From NCBI GenBank assembly GCA_037133475.1, contig JBAXOB010000013.1, positions 1 to 64,000 on the forward strand: a DNA stretch of 64,000 bases, read 5' to 3'. The DNA comes from CAIVAT01 sp037133475 (GTDB lineage Bacteria; Bacteroidota; Bacteroidia; Bacteroidales; FEN-979). The stretch's first letter is position 1; each line of letters starts with the position of its first letter. The position numbers and the translations under genes were made by a program. This document shows, in pieces, positions 35,973 through 43,893 of this stretch. The notes beneath the pieces are model-generated. The model saw only the letters and a program-made list of their open reading frames with translations. It had not been told where the DNA came from and searched no databases.

Positions 35973-37163
35973 TTAGAGGTATTTATTCTTGAGGGTGATG
36001 TTGTAGACACTGGTGAGAAGGTCCCGCTCGATATCATTCAGTTCCCTGTTCCTGCGTTTAAACACGATTTCTGCAACCTCGAGCGCCTTCTTGATACTGT
36101 AGTTGGTATACCCGGCGGTTCCACCCCAGGTAAAGGAGGCAATGAAATTGCGCTGGAAACCGGAACCGAAGATATTGGCATTTACCCCAACCACCGTGCC
36201 GGTGTTGAAATTCGTATCGATGGCGCATTTCGAATGGTCCCCCATGATCAGTCCGCAGAACTGCAGGTGGGTGTTGATAAAGGTCTGCTTGCCGTAACTC
36301 CACAGGCGAACGTTGTCGTAGGTGTTCTTCAGGTTGGAGGTATTGGTGTCGGCGCCAAGGTTGCACCACTCCCCGATGACAGAGTGTCCCATAAAGCCAT
36401 CGTGGGCCTTGTTTGAAAACCCGAACAGCACCGAGTTGTTGATTTCACCGCCAACGCGGCAAAAGGGGCCCACGGTGGTGGGACCATAGATTTTGGCGCC
36501 CATTTTCACCTCGGCGCCTTCGCACAGGGCAAAGGGACCGCGTATCACCGCGCCCTCCATGATGTGCGCGTCTTTGCCGATATAGATTGGACCGGTCGTC
36601 CCGTTCAGGATGGCACATTCAACGACGGCGCCTTTTTCAACGAAGATGTTTTCAGCACCCAGCAACCTGTTGGTTTCACTGATTTTTTGCGACTTCCTGC
36701 CCTTGGTGATCAGGTGAAAATCTTCCTGGATGGCAGCCTCGTTCTTGGAGAAGATCTCCCAGGTATGGTTGATCTTTAACGGTGCATCTTCCATCTTGAT
36801 CTCTTCGATGCCCCCACCTGTGGAATCACCCAGGTTATCGAGTTCCTCCTCGGTAACATGCAGGGCGATGATGGTGTCTTTGTAAACCACCGTCTGGTTG
36901 GGCTTCAATGCTTTTATCGCGGCAATGATCTCATCATTCGGGCAGATCGAACCATTGATCAGGACATTTTCTGCCTCCTTCACGATGGGAAATTTTGCCG
37001 CAAGGTAACTATCAGTCAATGAAGATGTTGTAGCTTTAAGCCGCTTTTCCCATTTTTCCCGGATGGTGAGTATCCCGATGCGGATATCGGCTACGGGGCG
37101 TACAAAGGTGAGGGGCAGCAGGTTTGTGCGGACAATATTTTCGTCGAATAGGATGTAATTCAT
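35973..37163 (-). CDS. GlmU-like left-handed beta-helix protein (putative sugar nucleotidyltransferase)
   Basis: A 396-residue Bacteroidota GlmU-family protein. The C-terminal half (about 170-370) is a hexapeptide-repeat beta-helix (IYIGKDAHIMEGAVIRGPFALCEGAEVKMG in short repeats), with a His/Asn-rich active-site-like stretch (NKAHDGFMGHSVIG, ADTNTSNLKN). The N-terminal ~160 residues resemble a nucleotidyltransferase domain but lack the canonical LAAGxGTRM loop, starting instead NYILFDENIVRTNLLPLTFVRPVADIRIG. True UDP-GlcNAc pyrophosphorylase activity is therefore doubtful; an acetyltransferase or related role is possible. It is a single gene with a hairpin downstream. Confidence 0.75.
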   Translation of the reverse strand: MNYILFDENIVRTNLLPLTFVRPVADIRIGILTIREKWEKRLKATTSSLTDSYLAAKFPIVKEAENVLINGSICPNDEIIAAIKALKPNQTVVYKDTIIALHVTEEELDNLGDSTGGGIEEIKMEDAPLKINHTWEIFSKNEAAIQEDFHLITKGRKSQKISETNRLLGAENIFVEKGAVVECAILNGTTGPIYIGKDAHIMEGAVIRGPFALCEGAEVKMGAKIYGPTTVGPFCRVGGEINNSVLFGFSNKAHDGFMGHSVIGEWCNLGADTNTSNLKNTYDNVRLWSYGKQTFINTHLQFCGLIMGDHSKCAIDTNFNTGTVVGVNANIFGSGFQRNFIASFTWGGTAGYTNYSIKKALEVAEIVFKRRNRELNDIERDLLTSVYNITLKNKYL

Positions 37164-37230
37164 GTTGCGACAGAATTATATAAGGTTAAGATTATGGTTT
37201 CCTGTAGGCAAAAATAGGAAATAAACTAAA

Positions 37231-37262
37231 TAAAAAAAAGCCTCCGGAAAAAAACGAAGGCT
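37231..37262 (-). terminator. Rho-independent terminator of rpmE2
   Basis: On the minus strand AGCCTTCG and CGGAGGCT (one G-U pair) form an 8-bp stem with an A/T-rich loop, followed by a run of at least eight T residues. It begins 26 nt after the rpmE2 stop codon. Confidence 0.8.
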
Positions 37263-37287
37263 TTTCGAAGAATATTGTTGTAGTCTC

Positions 37288-37560
37288 TTATTTTGCAGCT
37301 GCGTTCCTGTCAATATGCTTCTGGTAGCGGCTTTTGAACTTGTCAACACGGCCGGCGGTATCAACCAGTTTCATCTTTCCTGTGTAAAAAGGATGAGAGG
37401 TATGCGAAATTTCCAGTTTAATCAATGGATATTCCTTTCCATCTTCCCACATGATGGTTTCTTTTGTTTTAACGGTCGATTTCGACATAAATGAATACTC
37501 GTTCGACATATCTTTGAATACGACCAGGCGGTAATCTTTAGGATGGATATCTTTTTTCAT
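37288..37560 (-). CDS. rpmE2: Ribosomal protein bL31 type B
   Basis: A 90-residue L31 of the zinc-independent (C-minus) type: no cysteine is present. Recognised from MKKDIHPKDYRLVVF, TIMWEDGKEYPLIKLEISHTSHPFYTG and DKFKSRYQKH. Type B paralogues often replace the zinc form under zinc limitation, but in Bacteroidota this is commonly the main L31. It is monocistronic, with its own -7 box and terminator. Confidence 0.93.
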   Translation of the reverse strand: MKKDIHPKDYRLVVFKDMSNEYSFMSKSTVKTKETIMWEDGKEYPLIKLEISHTSHPFYTGKMKLVDTAGRVDKFKSRYQKHIDRNAAAK

Positions 37561-37587
37561 TGCTAAAAGGTATTTTTAATGAGGGCG

Positions 37588-37595
37588 CAAAATTA
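37588..37595 (-). promoter_or_regulatory. -7 box of rpmE2
   Basis: TAATTTTG on the minus strand, 28 nt before the rpmE2 ATG. Confidence 0.45.
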
Positions 37596-37635
37596 ATCAT
37601 TTTTATTTGATTTCCAAAGAAAATTTATCTGTAAC

Positions 37636-38679
37636 TCAGGAAAGTAAAAAGTCAAGGGTGTCAACCTCATCGGCATAGTCCCATAATGCCGGTCGCTGGG
37701 CCTCTCCCGGCTTAACAGAAGGAATGGCCAGGCTGGCTGCCGATACGACGCACTGGATGGAGTCCCTTCCCGATGCAACGGTCTTTTCAGCATCCCCGAC
37801 GGAATGGCAGTATTCATAATTCAACACCGCGATGCGGGATGCCAGGGCCCGGTCTTCCTTCAGCAGCAAACACCCCGCATCAATAAAAGGGGTCTGGCTG
37901 ACCAGGAAGATGGATTTATTGTAGTCGTAGTTGTTACAGTATTTATGATGATTGACAAACCCGGCATATTTCTGTAATGCCTTGATGAGCATGGAAAAAT
38001 CATATCCCTCAGGAATGAATATTTTAGAAACACTCCGGCAGCCCATGCCGAAAAACAGCATTATATCATCCGCAAGCAGCTGCAGCACAGCCTCATCCTC
38101 ACCCCCGTCAAGAATGGCGATGCTGTTCCTGTTTCCCCTGATAATACTCGGATACCGGCCAAAGTAGAAATTAAAATAACGCGAAGTATTGTCACTCCCG
38201 GTGGCTATGACGGCATCGAAATTCTCCAGTTTTCCATCGGTAAATGCAATGGTATCCTGCCATTCAGGATACTCAGCCGCGAGCATGGAGGCCATGGCAG
38301 GAATCAGCCTGGCGTCGGAAGTCGACAATCTGCCGGTAAACTGGTGACCCGCCAGCAGTACACTAAGGAAATCGTGAAAACCCACAGCCGGGATATTACC
38401 CGCCATCACCACCCCTACCCGCTTTCGGCTGGTTTGCCGCTTGATCCTTTGCTCATAGGGGCCAATCCACTTGGCAAGATTCTCCGGCTGAAGGGCTTCA
38501 CCCAGGCTGTTCAGCGCAATCCTGGTATGTTCAGGCGTGAACCAGCCATTTTCTGCATACGCTTGTGCTGCTGCACGGGACAGCAATGCCAGATGAGGAT
38601 CCTGGCTGTTCTCATGATACCTGCGGAGACACTCACCCAGCCATTCAAATGATTTTACGCGGTCGGACAGATTCATCAT
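37636..38679 (-). CDS. LuxC-like acyl-CoA reductase
   Basis: A 347-residue protein of the LuxC/acyl-CoA reductase family, which reduces a fatty acyl thioester to the aldehyde with NAD(P)H. It keeps the nucleotide-binding VGVVMAGNIPAVGFHDFL (88-105) and the catalytic Cys214 in FFGMGCRSVSKIFIP. The double ATG at 38679/38676 is chosen because 5' extension adds non-family sequence and crosses a -7 box. Bacteroidota usually carry it beside the serine genes, as here. No LuxD or LuxE partner and no ferredoxin gene is adjacent, so the acyl donor and the fate of the product are unknown. Confidence 0.8.
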   Translation of the reverse strand: MMNLSDRVKSFEWLGECLRRYHENSQDPHLALLSRAAAQAYAENGWFTPEHTRIALNSLGEALQPENLAKWIGPYEQRIKRQTSRKRVGVVMAGNIPAVGFHDFLSVLLAGHQFTGRLSTSDARLIPAMASMLAAEYPEWQDTIAFTDGKLENFDAVIATGSDNTSRYFNFYFGRYPSIIRGNRNSIAILDGGEDEAVLQLLADDIMLFFGMGCRSVSKIFIPEGYDFSMLIKALQKYAGFVNHHKYCNNYDYNKSIFLVSQTPFIDAGCLLLKEDRALASRIAVLNYEYCHSVGDAEKTVASGRDSIQCVVSAASLAIPSVKPGEAQRPALWDYADEVDTLDFLLS

Positions 38680-38690
38680 ATTAATTTTTG

Positions 38691-38698
38691 CAAAGTTA
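38691..38698 (-). promoter_or_regulatory. -7 box of acyl-CoA reductase gene
   Basis: TAACTTTG on the minus strand, 12 nt upstream of the first ATG, implying a very short leader. Confidence 0.4.
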
Positions 38699-38756
38699 AT
38701 CCAATATATAACCTGTAAAATGTTGGCATACCATGGATGTTTATCGCCGGATTTCT

Positions 38757-38764
38757 TACTTTTG
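38757..38764 (+). promoter_or_regulatory. -7 box of secreted hypothetical gene
   Basis: TACTTTTG, 24 nt before the ATG at 38788. It is inside an in-frame upstream extension and so supports the shorter coding region. Confidence 0.45.
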
Positions 38765-38787
38765 CTCAATCCGGGCTGCTATATACT

Positions 38788-39717
38788 ATGCTGAACTTTC
38801 TGAAACTGACGAAACATCTCCTGACTGCCATGGTCATTACCGGTGGTTTGCTCACCGCGTATGTTCCCGTTCTGGGCCAGGAATTCAGAACCATGAAGCA
38901 GGCTGAAGATACGCTCTCGGCCATCCTCGCAACACTTAATAAAGCTGAAACCGACAGTCTCAAAGATATCCTCAATGACCATTTTTACCAGGCCCTGGAA
39001 AAGGCGCTGATGCTTCCCCCGGCTGATGATTACCCCTTTGAATCGCTGAAGACACTTGCCAGGATCAGCCCGGACGACAATAAATTCAGGATATACCACT
39101 GGAATCTTCCCTCAGCGGAAGGTAAAAAGAGATATTTCGGCTTTCTCAAACTGCTGCATCACGATCCGCCGGTTATTTACCGGCTTAGAGACTACACCGA
39201 TTCAATTCCTGACCCTGAAACCGCCATCCTCGACTGCAACCACTGGTTTGCGGCACTCTACTATACGGCTATAACCGGCAAGACCGCATCGGGCAAGACC
39301 TATTATACCATGCTCGGGTGGTCGGGCAGCAATGCCAGCATTACCCAAAAAGTCATCGACGTTATCTCCTTTGATGAGCAGGATATCCCCCATTTTGGCA
39401 TGCAGGTCTTCCCCGACTTCGACACCATTGGCATGAGCCGGATCATCTTCCGTTATTCCGCTTCAACCTCCATGTCGCTGAAATATGAGGAACAGATCGT
39501 GTCGTCAAACAAAAAATGGAATGCGAAAAAACGTGAATTTGATACGAAAACCAACACTGCCATGATGATCGTCTGCGACCGGCTCGTGCCGCTGGATCCC
39601 CGGCTGGAGGGGCAATTCCAGTTTTATGTTGCAGCAGGCGAAATATTTGACGGTTTTCAATTTATGAATGGTCATTGGCATTTTATCCGCGAAATTGAAA
39701 CAAGGAACAAGCATTAG
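38788..39717 (+). CDS. Secreted protein of unknown function
   Basis: A 309-residue protein with a signal peptide (hydrophobic LLTAMVITGGLLTAYV, cleavage near VLGQ). I do not recognise a named domain, but similar ~300-residue exported proteins are common in Bacteroidota. Conserved-looking features are RIYHWNLPSAEGKKRYFGFLK, the central ALYYTAITGKTASGKTYYTMLGW and a C-terminal FQFYVAAGEIFDGFQFMNGHW. There is no T9SS sorting domain or lipobox, so it is probably periplasmic. It is divergent from the acyl-CoA reductase and 173 nt upstream of serC. Confidence 0.7.
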   Translation: MLNFLKLTKHLLTAMVITGGLLTAYVPVLGQEFRTMKQAEDTLSAILATLNKAETDSLKDILNDHFYQALEKALMLPPADDYPFESLKTLARISPDDNKFRIYHWNLPSAEGKKRYFGFLKLLHHDPPVIYRLRDYTDSIPDPETAILDCNHWFAALYYTAITGKTASGKTYYTMLGWSGSNASITQKVIDVISFDEQDIPHFGMQVFPDFDTIGMSRIIFRYSASTSMSLKYEEQIVSSNKKWNAKKREFDTKTNTAMMIVCDRLVPLDPRLEGQFQFYVAAGEIFDGFQFMNGHWHFIREIETRNKH

Positions 39718-39768
39718 CCAAAGGAGGGAAACTTTACCATAAGGAACTGCAAGATAAATTTAGCCACT

Positions 39769-39820
39769 TGCTTTTAATTCTTATCTTTTTTTTATATTTT
39801 TGAATTCACAATTAAAAGCA
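39769..39820 (+). promoter_or_regulatory. serC promoter flanked by 11-bp inverted repeat
   Basis: TGCTTTTAATT (39769-39779) and AATTAAAAGCA (39810-39820) are perfect inverted copies 30 bp apart. Between them lies a -7 box TATTTTTG (39795-39802), 88 nt before the serC ATG. The layout suits a repressor or activator dimer bridging the promoter; a weak terminator of the upstream gene is the alternative. Confidence 0.4.
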
Positions 39821-39890
39821 TTTACTTTGTTTGCTTATTCATGCAACTTCAATATTTTTCACATCAATTTATAAATCAAATAATTACATT

Positions 39891-40961
39891 ATGAAAAAGC
39901 ACAATTTTAACGCAGGTCCCTCTATTCTGCCTCGCATTGCCGTCGAAAATTCAGCAAAAGCTGTTCTGGACCTAAATGGTATCGGTTTATCGTTGCTGGA
40001 AATTTCCCACCGCAGTAAGGATTTTCAGGCTATTCTCGACGAAACGATGTCATTATTCAAAGAGCTTTTGAATATTCCCGAGGGATATGAGGTTCTGTTC
40101 CTGGGTGGTGGAGCAAGTCTCCAGTTTTGCATGATCCCCTACAATTTCCTCAACAAAAAGGCTGCCTATCTCGAAACAGGCGTATGGGCCCAGAAGGCCA
40201 TCAAAGAGGCCAAGTTTTTTGGTGAGGTCAATGTTGTTGCATCTTCGGCCGACAAAAATTTCACTTATGTTCCCCGGGACTATACCGTTCCTGCCGATGC
40301 AGACTATTTCCATATCACTACAAATAACACGATCTATGGTTCTGAACTTCATCAGGATATCGATTGTGCAATCCCACTCATCGCCGATATGTCATCCGAC
40401 ATACTCAGTCGCCCGGTAGATGTTTCCAAATATGCCATGATCTATGGCGGCGCCCAGAAGAACCTGGGACCTGCAGGGGTTACCTTTGTGATCATCAAAC
40501 AGGAGTTGTTAAGCAAGGTTGAGCGCAAAATCCCAACGATGCTGAACTATGCCACCCATCTTAAGGAACCCTCCCTGTATAATACGCCTCCCGTATTTGC
40601 CATCTATACCTGCCTTGAAACGCTTCGCTGGATTAAAAGTCTGGGCGGCGTAAAGGTGATCCAGGATATGAACATCAGGAAAGCAGGGTTGCTGTATGAT
40701 GCCATCGACAACAGCAAGATGTTTGTCGGCACCGTTTCCAGGGAGAGCAGATCGCTGATGAACATCTGTTTTGTCATGAAAGAACAATACAAGGACAAGG
40801 AAGATGCCTTTATGGAATTTGCCAAGACAAAGGGAATGCTGGGTATCAAGGGTCACCGTTCGGTCGGGGGATTCAGGGCTTCCACTTACAACGCCCTGCC
40901 GATTGAAAGCGTACAGGCACTGGTTGATGCCATGCACGAATTTGAAAAAAATAACGCATAA
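39891..40961 (+). CDS. serC: Phosphoserine aminotransferase
   Basis: Second step of serine synthesis (3-phosphohydroxypyruvate to phosphoserine), also used in PLP synthesis. It has 356 residues from the ATG at 39891, where MKKHNFNAGPSILP matches the family start. Motifs are HRSKDF (40-45), GGGASLQF (72-79), TTNNTIYG (143-150) and PLP Lys190 (YGGAQKNLGPAG), with the C-terminal GHRSVGGFRASTYNA. It is followed by serA 71 nt downstream, with a strong hairpin between them. Confidence 0.95.
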   Translation: MKKHNFNAGPSILPRIAVENSAKAVLDLNGIGLSLLEISHRSKDFQAILDETMSLFKELLNIPEGYEVLFLGGGASLQFCMIPYNFLNKKAAYLETGVWAQKAIKEAKFFGEVNVVASSADKNFTYVPRDYTVPADADYFHITTNNTIYGSELHQDIDCAIPLIADMSSDILSRPVDVSKYAMIYGGAQKNLGPAGVTFVIIKQELLSKVERKIPTMLNYATHLKEPSLYNTPPVFAIYTCLETLRWIKSLGGVKVIQDMNIRKAGLLYDAIDNSKMFVGTVSRESRSLMNICFVMKEQYKDKEDAFMEFAKTKGMLGIKGHRSVGGFRASTYNALPIESVQALVDAMHEFEKNNA

Positions 40962-40976
40962 GAAAAATCATATGGC

Positions 40977-41011
40977 CATGGAACTGTGATAGCCTGCTAT
41001 TCAGTTCCATG
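40977..41011 (+). promoter_or_regulatory. Extended hairpin between serC and serA
   Basis: CATGGAACTG (40977-40986) pairs perfectly with CAGTTCCATG (41002-41011), and the interior adds ATAGC/GCTAT (40989-40993, 40996-41000) around a 2-nt loop, giving about 15 bp in all. It ends 21 nt before the serA ATG. There is no U-run, so an mRNA stability or processing element, or a translational control hairpin, is more likely than a terminator. Confidence 0.5.
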
Positions 41012-41032
41012 ACCTTTATAAACTATTAATAT

Positions 41033-41956
41033 ATGACAAAAGTATTGGTTGCCACCGATAAGCCTTTTGCAGCGGTAGCGGTAAAGGGTATCCGGAAAGT
41101 TGTGGAAGAGGCTGGTTTTGAGCTGGTTCTTCTCGAAGGTTATACAAGCCAGGATGATTTCATCCGTGCCGTTGCCGATGTTGATGCCGTGATCATCCGC
41201 AGCGATAAAGCAGATAAATCGGTCATCGACGCCGGTAACAATTTAAAGATCGTCGTGCGCGCCGGGGCGGGTTACGACAATATCGACCTCCAGGCCGCGA
41301 CAGCCAAAGGGGTAGTTGCCATGAATACGCCTGGTCAGAATTCAAATGCCGTTGCAGAACTGGCGCTTGGAATGATGGTGTTTTATGCCCGGAATTTTTT
41401 CAACGGGAAATCAGGCAGTGAACTTATGGGCAAGAAACTGGGTATTCATGCCTATGGCTTTGTCGGAAAGAATGTTGCCCGCATCGCCAAGGGATTTGGT
41501 ATGGAGGTTTATGCCTTCGACCCTTTTGTGTCGCGACAGGAAATTGAGAAGGACGGTGTCAAATGGGTGAGCTCGGTTGAAGAGCTTTATGGTGCCTGTC
41601 ACTATATTTCCCTCCATATCCCGGCCAACAGCCAGACCAAACAATCTGTTAATTTCCAGTTACTTTCGCGGATGCCTGCACCGGCATGCCTCGTTAACAC
41701 GGCACGCGCCGAGGTCATCCATGAAGCCGACCTGCTTAAAATGTTCCAGGAACGCAAGGATTTTGCCTATCTCAGCGATGTGGAACCAACCAACAAAGCC
41801 GAAATCGAAGCCGCCTTCAAGGCGAAATTCTTCTGCACCCCCAAGAAAATGGGAGCCCAAACCGAAGAGGCCAATGTAAATGCAGGGATTGCTGCTGCTA
41901 AACAGATCGTTAATTTCCTGAAGACCGGAGATAAAACATTCCAGGTAAACAAATAA
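41033..41956 (+). CDS. serA: D-3-phosphoglycerate dehydrogenase, short form
   Basis: First enzyme of serine synthesis. The 307 residues lack the C-terminal ACT/ASB regulatory domains of E. coli SerA. D-2-hydroxyacid dehydrogenase features include RAGAGYDNID (76-85), Arg225 (NTARAEV) and Glu251 (DVEPTN). Two usual features differ: the dinucleotide loop reads GIHAYGFVG (137-145), with Ala at the first loop Gly, and Lys271 (TPKKMGAQT) replaces the catalytic His of TPHxG. From memory Bacteroidales homologues share this, so activity is likely retained. The context after serC supports the assignment. Confidence 0.9.
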   Translation: MTKVLVATDKPFAAVAVKGIRKVVEEAGFELVLLEGYTSQDDFIRAVADVDAVIIRSDKADKSVIDAGNNLKIVVRAGAGYDNIDLQAATAKGVVAMNTPGQNSNAVAELALGMMVFYARNFFNGKSGSELMGKKLGIHAYGFVGKNVARIAKGFGMEVYAFDPFVSRQEIEKDGVKWVSSVEELYGACHYISLHIPANSQTKQSVNFQLLSRMPAPACLVNTARAEVIHEADLLKMFQERKDFAYLSDVEPTNKAEIEAAFKAKFFCTPKKMGAQTEEANVNAGIAAAKQIVNFLKTGDKTFQVNK

Positions 41957-41975
41957 ACCCTAGGTTTACTTTTTT
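41955..41975 (+). terminator. Weak terminator-like hairpin after serA
   Basis: AAACC (41955-41959) and GGTTT (41963-41967) with a 3-nt loop, then ACTTTTTT. The stem is short and overlaps the serA stop codon, so it may only attenuate transcription into the next genes. Confidence 0.3.
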
Positions 41976-42035
41976 GCTGAGATCATTCGAACAAGGATCC
42001 TTTTTCCACACGTAACATAAAAATTGAGCTAAACC

Positions 42036-42461
42036 ATGGAAAACGAACACGAAAGACCCACTACCTTCTTCAGATTTGAAGACCTGAGAATTTACCACAA
42101 GGCTCTTGAATACGTCGATTGGGTGTATTTAATGGCGAAAAACACAAAAGACGATCCTTTCATGAAATCGTTTTTTGAAAGGTTTCTTACCTCCGCCAAC
42201 GGTATTGCTTTAAATATTGCAGAAGGCTCCTCGAGGAATAAGAGTCAGTTTGTATATTATCTTAAAATGGCAAAGAGTTCCGTGAGGGAGTGTGTTGTAT
42301 TATCCACGGTTGCCAAAAGCCGGTCGTTCATCACCGACAGCGCCTATGACGAATCAAAAAACTACCTGATGGAGATGACAAAGATGATCGGCGCCCTGAT
42401 CGGTTCCCTTCAGCGAAGTGTTAAACCAGGCGAACTCGACGACGACGACAGTATGGAATAA
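42036..42461 (+). CDS. Four-helix-bundle (S23/IVP-like) protein
   Basis: A 141-residue protein of the four-helix-bundle family first known from 23S rRNA intervening sequences. Family features are FRFEDLRIYHKALEYVDWVY, the central SANGIALNIAEGSSRNKSQFVYYLKMAKSS in order (about 51-80) and RECVVLSTVAK, ending in an acidic tail (DDDDSME). The family is related to diversity-generating retroelement Avd proteins, but no reverse transcriptase or variable repeat is present, and no rRNA gene is nearby. It lies between serA and the DUF1015 gene on the same strand. Its function is unknown. Confidence 0.85.
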   Translation: MENEHERPTTFFRFEDLRIYHKALEYVDWVYLMAKNTKDDPFMKSFFERFLTSANGIALNIAEGSSRNKSQFVYYLKMAKSSVRECVVLSTVAKSRSFITDSAYDESKNYLMEMTKMIGALIGSLQRSVKPGELDDDDSME

Positions 42462-42539
42462 ACGTTACCTTCATTGGCCGGCACGGCATTACCTGCTTGT
42501 AAATCTTGTAAACCAACTATTAAAAAACTATCAAAAACT

Positions 42540-43787
42540 ATGGCAATACTGAAACCTTTCAAAGGACTGAGGCCTCCCAGAAAGATCGTAAAAGAGCTGG
42601 CCTCCAGGCCTTATGATGTACTCAATTCAGATGAAGCCCGCATCGAGGCAGCAGGAAACCCCTATTCACTCCTGCATATCATCAAACCCGAGATCGATCT
42701 TCCTCCATCCGTTGATATTCATTCACAGGTTGTTTATGATAAGGCTAAGGAAAATTTCGACCTCTTCAGGCAACAGGGATGGCTGGTCTCCGACGACCAC
42801 GATCTGCTCTATATCTATGCGCAGACCATGAATGGCAAAACCCAGTATGGGATTGTCGGCTGTGCCGGGGTTGAAGATTACATGAACGGCATCATCAAAA
42901 AACATGAGCTGACCCGCAAGGATAAGGAGGAGGACAGGATGAAACATGTGCGCATCACCAACGCGAACATGGAACCTGTATTCTTTACCTACCCTGCCGT
43001 CCCTGCCATCGATAACATCGTTGCCGGCTTCGTTCAGAAGCATGCACCTGAATATGATTTCACGGCAGATGATGGCGTAGGACACCATTTCTGGGTCATC
43101 CGCGACCAGGAAACCATTGCTGAGATCGTTGCTCTCTTCACGAGGGTGCCCTTCACCTATGTAGCCGACGGGCATCACCGTACGGCTGCGGCCGCACTCG
43201 TGGGCAACGAGAAAAAATTGCAGAGCCCCGGGTTTACCGGTATGGAGGAATACAACTTCTTCCTCGCTGTCCATTTCCCCGACAACCAGCTTACCATCAT
43301 CGATTACAACAGGGTGGTAAAAGACCTTAATGGCATGACGGAAGCGGAATTTCTCAAAAAACTTGAAACCGTCTTTACCATTGAAAAAAAGGGTACTGAT
43401 ATTTTCAAACCGGAAACACTGCACACCTTCGGACTCTACCTTCCGGGCTGCTGGTACTCCATGACGGCAAAACCGGGCACCTTCAACGACCTGGATCCTA
43501 TCGGCGTGCTCGATGTCACCATCCTTTCGCGCCTGGTACTGGATGAAATTTTGGATATCAAGGATCTGCGTACTTCCACCCGCATCGATTTTGTGGGCGG
43601 CATCCGCGGCCTGGGAGAATTGCAGAAACGGGTCGATAGTAAGGAGATGGCGGCGGCTTTTGCCCTCTTTCCCGTGTCGATGAAACAACTGATCGACATC
43701 GCCGATTCTGGCAATATCATGCCCCCGAAGACTACCTGGTTCGAACCCAAACTACGCTCGGGACTGGTGGTTCATTCCCTTGAATAA
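42540..43787 (+). CDS. DUF1015 family protein
   Basis: A 415-residue protein of the DUF1015 (SerC-associated) family. The ATG at 42540 gives the family start MAILKPFKGLRPP; a longer reading back to 42474 adds Cys-rich non-family sequence. Hallmarks are RPYDVLNSDEAR, the ParB-like YVADGHHRTAAA (His/Arg cluster, about 205-216), and IRGLGELQKRVDS near the C-terminus. The DGHHR motif has been linked to nucleotide or kinase-type chemistry, but the biochemical role is not settled. Recurrent clustering with serC-serA suggests a link to serine metabolism. Confidence 0.85.
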   Translation: MAILKPFKGLRPPRKIVKELASRPYDVLNSDEARIEAAGNPYSLLHIIKPEIDLPPSVDIHSQVVYDKAKENFDLFRQQGWLVSDDHDLLYIYAQTMNGKTQYGIVGCAGVEDYMNGIIKKHELTRKDKEEDRMKHVRITNANMEPVFFTYPAVPAIDNIVAGFVQKHAPEYDFTADDGVGHHFWVIRDQETIAEIVALFTRVPFTYVADGHHRTAAAALVGNEKKLQSPGFTGMEEYNFFLAVHFPDNQLTIIDYNRVVKDLNGMTEAEFLKKLETVFTIEKKGTDIFKPETLHTFGLYLPGCWYSMTAKPGTFNDLDPIGVLDVTILSRLVLDEILDIKDLRTSTRIDFVGGIRGLGELQKRVDSKEMAAAFALFPVSMKQLIDIADSGNIMPPKTTWFEPKLRSGLVVHSLE

Positions 43788-43813
43788 CATTAAGTGAAAT
43801 TTATCGTAAAAAG

Positions 43814-43843
43814 AGGGCGTCCCAAAAGGTCGTCCTTTTTTTT
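43814..43843 (+). terminator. Rho-independent terminator of serC-DUF1015 run
   Basis: AGGGCG (43814-43819) and CGTCCT (43831-43836, one G-U pair) form a stem followed by an uninterrupted T run to 43843. It begins 27 nt after the DUF1015 stop. Confidence 0.65.
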
Positions 43844-43893
43844 GCCCCCAGTCCGGCATACTGTTCACCGCACTGTGTCAGCATGCGGTAATC

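Noticed and set aside
39721..39727. AAGGAGG resembling a strong Shine-Dalgarno sequence
   Set aside because: No start codon lies 5-12 nt downstream, the next gene (serC) begins 164 nt later, and this phylum rarely uses such sites.
42036..42461. Diversity-generating retroelement Avd gene
   Set aside because: No reverse transcriptase, template/variable repeat pair or target C-type lectin gene is nearby.
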